From positions 3,588,273 through 3,652,272 of the forward strand of contig OX291561.1 in NCBI GenBank assembly GCA_946406115.1: a stretch of DNA of 64,000 nt, given 5' to 3'. The notes under the pieces were generated by a model. That model worked only from the letters and a program-made list of their open reading frames with translations. It was not told the DNA's origin and did not search any database. Positions 57,931-64,000 of this stretch are shown here, in pieces. This DNA comes from Apoda limacodes. Taxonomy: Eukaryota; Arthropoda; Insecta; Lepidoptera; Limacodidae. Each line of letters begins with the position of its first letter. Within the stretch, counting starts at the first letter, position 1. The translations under genes and the position numbers were made by a program.

Positions 57931-60014
57931 CTGTTAAAAAATCTACTATTACCAATCAATATATAATAAAATTTATTTATTATTATTGTATTCTATATAA
58001 TTATTTCTATCTATTATACATTATTATAACCTCGCTATAAATATATGTCTCCTTTAAAGCGAGGTTATAATAACCTAAATTAATTAACAAAAAGAAGCTA
58101 ACAATTTTAGTCCAGCTTCACTGAACAATTTCGATTTGTCAATAGTTTGCACCTCTTCTAGAATATGTCTTTTCTATAGCCCAAGCCAAGTGGCCACCTG
58201 GCTGTCAAGGTTTTCAAGTGCCCACGAGGCCCCTGACTTGGTTTAAGAGGAAATATCCGCTGTCTTTTCCATACAAACGTTTCTCCTCTTTGGAATTTAA
58301 AACTAATATTTAAGAAAACAAAACATCCAGACACAGAAAAATTTATTACATTTCAAGTGAAGCAATTCCTATTAAATTTGGTTGATATTTGGAAGACGAA
58401 AGTGGGGAATACGATTCCCCAATTTTGATGATCGTGACGAGGCGAGATAGCCCGAGGTACAGTAGCCCCTATTTGCTGTCCTAGCATAACAGCAAATGTT
58501 CTTCAAATACCTATTTCAGTATCTTCTTGCTTGGGATATTTCCTCTTAACGACTGCTGTCATATGACTCCACCCAGGACTGATGGTTTCACGTGTCCTCC
58601 TAGCACAGAAGAGTATAGAAGAATGTCCCAGAAGGCGGTCACCTATCTTATAACTAACTATACCGTACGTTGCTTAATTAAGAATAACATTTTGCGATAG
58701 ACTATTGAACTGACCTAAAAGTTCCTCAAGTTGTCCCCTTGTTATCAGAGTTGATTTAACACGATCTCATGTAATTGATGTTTTCTATTTTAAAGAATAT
58801 GGTGAAAAGGTCACATGTGCAACTTGCAGAAAACATAACTATCCCTTCCATAAATGTAGTCCACATTCAACTTTTTTATAACTTAAACACAGGTTACTTA
58901 TGATAGAAGTACATAATTTTTTTAATATGAGAATTTTAGTTATTTGAGAAACACAGGTGTTATTTGTTGTTTAACATAAGGGGAGTTTCTAGTAGATTGT
59001 TAATTGGTGGTATTATCACACGGGAAACAATCGTTTTATTGATACAGTCAGCCATCGAAGGCGCCTAGACAGAGAACTCATGAGGTAAGGTGCGGTATGT
59101 ATTGCTAGTTGGATATTGAGTCGGATTTATCAAATGCGACAACTGACCTTATAAAAGAAATTAATGTTTGGGCTCATAGTAAAATCATAGTAATTACTAG
59201 AAACCTAGGGTAGGACCTGAAGGGTCACCCAAGTCACTAAAACAAAAAAAACTTGACACGATTCAAACTGACAAAGTTATTTTCAAACAGCATTTTTGAT
59301 AACAGCAACAAACAGCATTTTATGCAGTAAAGAGTAGTGTACCTGAGCCTAGTGCATCATCATATTGATCGAGGAAATCAGCTAGTGTAGCTTGGTCTAG
59401 TTCATTGGAGAACTCTTCCTCAGCATGCTCGGGTTCCACTGATCTCTTGCCTAGCCCAAAAGAGTATGGTCGTGATCTGGAAAAAATTAAATTATAGCTA
59501 TAAGTTTTAATTATATTTCCAAAATAACCACTAAAGTGCGATGATTATATATTTAAGAACAGCATCAGCTTATTGAAGAAAATATTTATCAAATAGTTTT
59601 CCCAGATAAATTTAAAGACAACATAGTTTTTGCAGTTAGGAACGTAGCTAGGCTTTAAATAGATAATATGGTTAAGATGTCGGTAGTGTTGCTACTAAGA
59701 CGTTCAACTACGATGGTAAGATTAGAAGTCTTTGTAATTGGTCTCACCTTTTGCCTAACCCAAAGTCATATACAGGTAATCTCTTATATTCCGACACGTA
59801 GCTATAAGCTCTCTTTCCGAGTCCGAAGTCATAGTGAGGTGACCTCTTCTCTAGTGCGGCAGAATGATCATCTCTTATCGGGACTGAATCTCGGGTATCG
59901 CCAGCTTCGAGGTTTGGGAGATCGTGAGCATCTCGTTCGTTCTGGACACTTTCAGGAGCGCATAGAGCTGCACCGAGAACGAGGAAGTAGACTGGTAGTG
60001 ATGTTGAAATCATT
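57626..60014 (-). CDS. AstA: Allatostatin-A (FGLamide) preprohormone gene, 3 coding exons
   Basis: Encodes a secreted neuropeptide precursor; the peptides act through galanin-like GPCRs, inhibiting juvenile hormone synthesis in some insects and gut contraction and feeding in Lepidoptera (family knowledge). Joining 60014-59748, 59476-59343 and 57930-57626 gives 705 coding nt (234 aa plus TGA), with GT/AG at every junction and matching phases (2, then 1). Residues 1-18 are a hydrophobic signal peptide. Nine units end FGLGKR, where Gly gives the amide and Lys-Arg is the cleavage site: SPHYDFGL, LPVYDFGL (extended form AYSYVSEYKRLPVYDFGL), SRPYSFGL, ARPYSFGL, ARVYDFGL, LPVYNFGL, AKSYNFGL, LSKYDFGL and QRDLHRFNFGL. 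Acidic spacers lie at 101-133, 151-159 and 220-234. Order and sequences match moth helicostatins. The start exon has an acceptor one base before the ATG, so at least one 5' UTR exon lies upstream and was not found. Intron sizes are 271 and 1412 bp. Confidence 0.96.
58021..58073. repeat. 16-nt perfect inverted repeat in AstA intron 2
   Basis: TTATTATAACCTCGCT (58021-58036) and its complement (58058-58073), 21-nt loop. Could fold in the pre-mRNA 107 bp after... counted on the AstA strand it lies near the 3' end of the intron, about 90-140 nt before the exon 3 acceptor. Confidence 0.8.
59343..59476 (-). CDS. AstA: AstA coding exon 2 (SRPYSFGLamide and acidic spacer)
   Basis: A short 134-nt exon lacking an internal start. 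The acceptor is TTTTTTCCAG|ATC and the donor CTCAG|GTACAC. Phase 2 entry completes Arg89; the exon reads SRPYSFGLGKR and then a spacer rich in Glu and Asp that ends with the first base of Gly134. This peptide is conserved in other moth precursors. Confidence 0.94.
59748..60014 (-). CDS. AstA: AstA coding exon 1 (signal peptide, first two FGLamides)
   Basis: A TTTTGTTACAG acceptor lies immediately upstream of A-ATG, so translation starts in the second or a later exon; the ATG is at 60013-60011. It encodes residues 1-88 and two bases of Arg89: signal peptide, a 39-residue acidic spacer (19-57) ending Lys-Arg, SPHYDFGL-GKR, AYSYVSEY-KR (no Gly, so not amidated if cut) and LPVYDFGL-GK. The donor is AAAAG|GTGAGA at 59747. 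Reading on past the donor gives TGA at once, so an unspliced reading would truncate the precursor. Confidence 0.95.
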
Positions 60015-60303
60015 CTGTAACAAAAGAAATAGTATATATTTTCAGTGAAACTCCAACAAAAGTACTTCCAAGGGTTCCATAGACAAATAAGAAACTCTTA
60101 TTATTTCGCTAGTTAAGAACACGAACTCTAAAATGTGCAAATTTATTTAAGACAACTCAGGTCCTAAATTCACTTTAAGTCCAATCTATTATCAACTTAT
60201 CAAAAAGAATAAATGCAATTTTTTTGATATCATAATACTATGTAGGTAACACATAATATATGAGTTGCTGTTTGCACAAAACATCTTTAAATTGCATAAA
60301 TAA

Positions 60304-60397
60304 GTATTACATTACACATATTAAAACTTTATATTAATAATGTATTATTCAATGAGTACATTATTAATATAAAGTTTTAATAAGTGTAATGTAATAC
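60304..60397. repeat. Near-perfect hairpin, 41-nt arms, upstream of AstA
   Basis: 60304-60344 pairs with 60357-60397 with one mismatch; loop TTATTCAATGAG. About 290 bp upstream of the AstA first coding exon, so in its 5' intron or promoter region. Confidence 0.96.
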
Positions 60398-61373
60398 AGT
60401 TAATATTACACAAATCTTTAAAGAATATAAAATACATTTTTCTAAACAGGTATGGTGTAAATCGAGTATTATAAAAAAATATTAATAAGAGGCTATTAAG
60501 TAGCATAAGGCCGAAGGCTTTTATGACTCGAGTTTGTGATTTCCGTACCGCCCGTGTTACACAAAATATTTTTCATCACATTTGCTAGTAATAAAAACAG
60601 AGATATAAATAAATGTTGAGTAAATAAATAAATAAATTCACCAACACCTAATTAAAATGGTGGGAATAGAAGTAGAGAAAACAAGAATTTGTGATAGAAT
60701 AAGTTTTGGCTAAAGTTAATACTTGTAATTGCTCGCTTGTAGTGAGCGTGTAGTTTATATTTTAATCAGACAGCTTTTATACGTATTGAATAGAATAGGG
60801 GCGTCATTACCGCCCGTGAGATCTATAACCGAGCGCTTATAAAGAAAAAGCCCGTCGGAGTAATTAAGGTCCTAGCACCCGCTTTATCTGCACGTATTAA
60901 AACTGTTTACAAGTAAGTGGGATGAAAAGATTTTTTGTCTATTTTATGAAATATGTAAATGCATAAAAATTGTACCAGCCTTTTCCGCAGAGTGAAGGTC
61001 TTTAAACAGGAAAATTTCAAACACAACAACTGGCTACATAAACATTTTCCTCCTTTACCAACAGTTGATTACGCAGTGAATCATTCTTTCCAACTTTAAT
61101 CACAGTCTGGTTGGTATTCCACAGCGCTCCGCAATCAGGTTTAGATATAATCTCTCCCAAATTACATTACGAACTTTTTCTATCTCAAGACAATTTTATT
61201 GAATTAAAATATAGTGTCACAGATTACAATAAGATTTTATTTGTTACCAGGCTTAGGATTTAGAAGAAAAGACTTTGAAGTTCGATTTTTGGCAGTTTTT
61301 TTTAAACAGACCTCCTCTAGTATGAGTATAAGCCTATGGAAATAATAATTTAGTCACAAAGGTACCTATGTAA

Positions 61374-61691
61374 TCCTAATAATATTATAAATGTGGAAGT
61401 TTGTATGTCTGGATGGATATTTGTTACTCAATCACACTTCAACCACAAGACGGATCGGGATAAAACTTGGCATACATATAGGTTCGGTCTTTAAATAGCA
61501 TATTTTTATCCCTAAAACTTCAAAAGTTCCTGCGGGAAGAATTATAACCAAGTTAAACAAACTATTGCTGCACCTATAGCATGCTATAGAAATTCATTGG
61601 TATAACTAATTTATTAATTAATTGGAGTTAATTAAGGAGTTCCACGCCGAAAACCGAATTTAGGGCGGGCGGAGCCGCTGGCAAAGTCTAG
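61374..61691 (+). mobile_element. Short non-autonomous Helitron, complete, 318 bp
   Basis: Same family as 19632-19946: A|TCCTAATAATATTATAAATG ... GGGCGGGCGGAGCCGCTGGC ... CTAG|T. Roughly colinear over the whole length with small indels. About 1.4 kb upstream of the AstA start exon. Confidence 0.85.
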
Positions 61692-64000
61692 TATCATCAT
61701 AATTATGGCGACTTTATGTAGTCGGTCGCGGAAAACGAAATCCACGTCAATAACAAACTGGAGATAATCGTTACTCATAGATAAAGGCCTACTTTTCAAA
61801 ATTGCGTAAAACTGAGCAAGTTTGTAAACGGTTTTTTGTATAACGAGTAAATATGACATTAACTAAATGAAAAAAATACATAGTAATCTAGAAGCTATAC
61901 AGATTGACATGGTTTTGATTAAAATCTTTTTAAATTAACTGAAAAGAAAAAAAGATGAATAAAATCTCTAAACACTCAGCTTAGCGTGAAGTCGGAAATT
62001 AATTAAAATCACAATTACATACATAATTTTGTGTTATTATAAATCGATAATATAATGTAGTGCTTAAATAAAACCTAATTAGGCGAAATATTTCTGTTTT
62101 TTAGTGTTTATTATAAAAAAATGTATATAAAAATTCGATATTTTAATAGTTAAATAATAATTACATACATAACTTATAGAAAATCTATTACAGTAATTTG
62201 CTAGCTTTATAATTGCCTAATTATGTTCCTGTTGCAAGTTGATAAGGAGTAATGGATTAAAAATAGTAAAACGAAGGGGTTGGGGAGATATTTTTTTGTA
62301 GCGATCGTTTTACAAATATCCAAAAATAAAGTGATAAAATAAATAAAATACAGTAATTTTCTAGTAAAAACATGTGTAGTTAGGTTATTTTTTTCTTGCA
62401 ATAGGTCAGTGAAATAATTTTTTAAAACATACAGAAAACTGTACATTATGTATAGGGCGCACACTTAACTACAAACTGAGTGCTTTCATAACGCACTGTT
62501 TATTTGCCAAACAGAGCTATTTCACGAATACATAGATAATACCAGAACAATTAATTTGAAATGGGTTTACAAACCTCACGCGACTTTCTCACTATGTGTT
62601 TTCATGTCATATACAGGAAGCTAACAATAACCACTAATATTTCTGTGTTTATGTTTGGTAAACAAGTGTTTTGCGGAATGTTTGCTAAGTCTACCATGTC
62701 ATAATCATTGTCATGAAATGTAAATAATAATAGACAGTCGGTAAAATAGGATTTATGCTAAAAGCTCTGTTTAAACTTTAGTCTAGGAAAACAAGAAAAA
62801 TCACAAAGGCTCCGTTACTGCCATTTGCCAAAAAATTTTAAACTTGACGTCGACATTGAAAAACTGAAGTTTTTCAGTACAGTTGATCTTTGTACTTAAA
62901 CAAATTAATAATTAATAGACAAATTAAACCAAATACATTCTTAAAAACGAACGAAATATATTTTTCAATCACACCTATTCAAAATTTTGTATTGTTTACT
63001 CAAATTCGTATGTATGATGATACTTTTATAAAAAAAATAGTGCGTAATCCCCAAGTACTGATAATGGAATAAGTAGATGTACTATTCTTATATAAGTTAC
63101 ACAAGAATGTGTATCACTCGGTAACAAAATTATTTTACCTCGTGCATCGTCCTTTGAATCCCTCGCTGCGCTCCGGATTCCTATCTAGGATCCTTTGCTG
63201 AGCTTGGGATTCTTAGGTAGAAATAACTACCTCTAGTGTCAATATTACGAATAAAACGATAATAATTGAATTTTAGAAGTCGAATCAAAACGCAATGAAA
63301 ATCATCAAATTAAAATGTATTTTTTTTTTGGATTTAAACATCAAAATATCAAATTAAACATTTGAAAGGTATTTAATTATGCAGTATGACTTTGAGGCTC
63401 CACTAAACTGCCTGTGACATCGTTTTCCACAAAATTTCAAGCCGATTTGCATGAAATGAATTACATTTGCATGAAATAAGATGAAGGTGAATATGAAATA
63501 ATCTACCTAAACAGTGCTAAGTTAATATTATGTGTATTATTAATATTATTTATTAGGTAAAATAAATATGTATGCAACATACTATATAAAAAATATGCAA
63601 GTTTTGGTATATTTCGCATTATATAATTAATAAAATATTTTTGGTGTGTAGTATTTTGCTAGTTTTTAGATTCCATTCCACTGCCCTGTTACGAGTCTCA
63701 AACTTGGAAAAAATAACAAACGTACAAGAAACTATATTAGTTTTTAGATAGGTATCTAGAAAAAAATATTTTGAATATGGTTTTTAATTTTTAATATAAA
63801 ACTCTATGTCTAATTGCAGTTTAAACAATTTTTGTTACAATGTATGTAAAGTAACTATGAATGACACTATAAATTGTTAAACATAAAAAAACATACTTTT
63901 ATAATTGTTTGTTAGTACTTTAGTTCCTTCTCATGTTAGTGAAACTTAGTTTAAGATACGAAATTAGGTACTTAATCAGTAAAGAGGTTTATCCTGTACT

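Larger units (their letters stand above)
60015..64000. promoter_or_regulatory. Upstream DNA of AstA (5' exon and promoter expected, not located)
   Basis: An acceptor splice site directly precedes the AstA start codon, so the promoter and at least one non-coding exon must lie to the right, here or beyond the window. I could not pick a TATA box or donor with confidence. Contains the 60304-60397 hairpin and the 61374-61691 Helitron. Confidence 0.4.

Noticed and set aside
59668..60048. 126-codon plus-strand frame
   Set aside because: Antisense shadow of AstA coding exon 1.

Overview
The window is arthropod nuclear DNA, almost certainly from a moth or butterfly. It is AT-rich, its genes have introns, and it is packed with eukaryotic transposons. 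Lepidoptera is supported by the allatostatin-A precursor at the right end, whose peptides match the helicostatin set of moths in kind and order, and by repeat families I recognise as common in lepidopteran genomes (short Helitrons starting TCCTACTAATATTATAAATG, a tRNA-headed SINE, a CR1/Jockey-group LINE with a characteristic 3' end).

Two host genes can be modelled from start to stop codon. (1) A plus-strand MADF-BESS protein of 285 aa has three coding exons, 24089-24319, 26569-26805 and 32372-32761. Its introns are full of transposon debris, including an antisense pogo-like transposase pseudogene. (2) The minus-strand allatostatin-A prohormone of 234 aa has three coding exons, 60014-59748, 59476-59343 and 57930-57626, and encodes nine FGL-amide peptides. 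Its 5' non-coding exon and promoter lie to the right and were not identified.

Layout. 0-4 kb: AT-rich DNA with a 13-copy 26-bp tandem array. 4.0-7.7 kb: a near full-length, dead CR1/Jockey-group LINE on the minus strand. 8-14 kb: a truncated Jockey copy with target-site duplication, fold-back elements, an old ~44-bp tandem repeat and an exact 139-bp-period satellite. 14-24 kb: SINEs, Helitrons and a perfect small hAT element. 24-33 kb: the MADF-BESS gene. 33-38 kb: LINE tails and common repeats. 39-42 kb: a dead hAT element whose coding sequence has expanded into a 15-copy 43-bp minisatellite. 42.2-47.4 kb: a full-span Jockey element with a 12-bp target-site duplication. 48-57 kb: another hAT-type element with 8-bp duplication, a SINE, LINE fragments and an RNase H-type LINE remnant. 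57-60 kb: allatostatin-A. 60-64 kb: its upstream DNA, with a long near-perfect hairpin and a Helitron.

I saw no prokaryotic system, CRISPR array, or intact rRNA or tRNA gene. The more unusual signals are structural: several near-perfect long hairpins, a minisatellite born inside a transposase coding sequence, a tandem array of consensus 5' splice sites, and a set of terminal-inverted-repeat elements whose exact borders and target duplications can be read directly.
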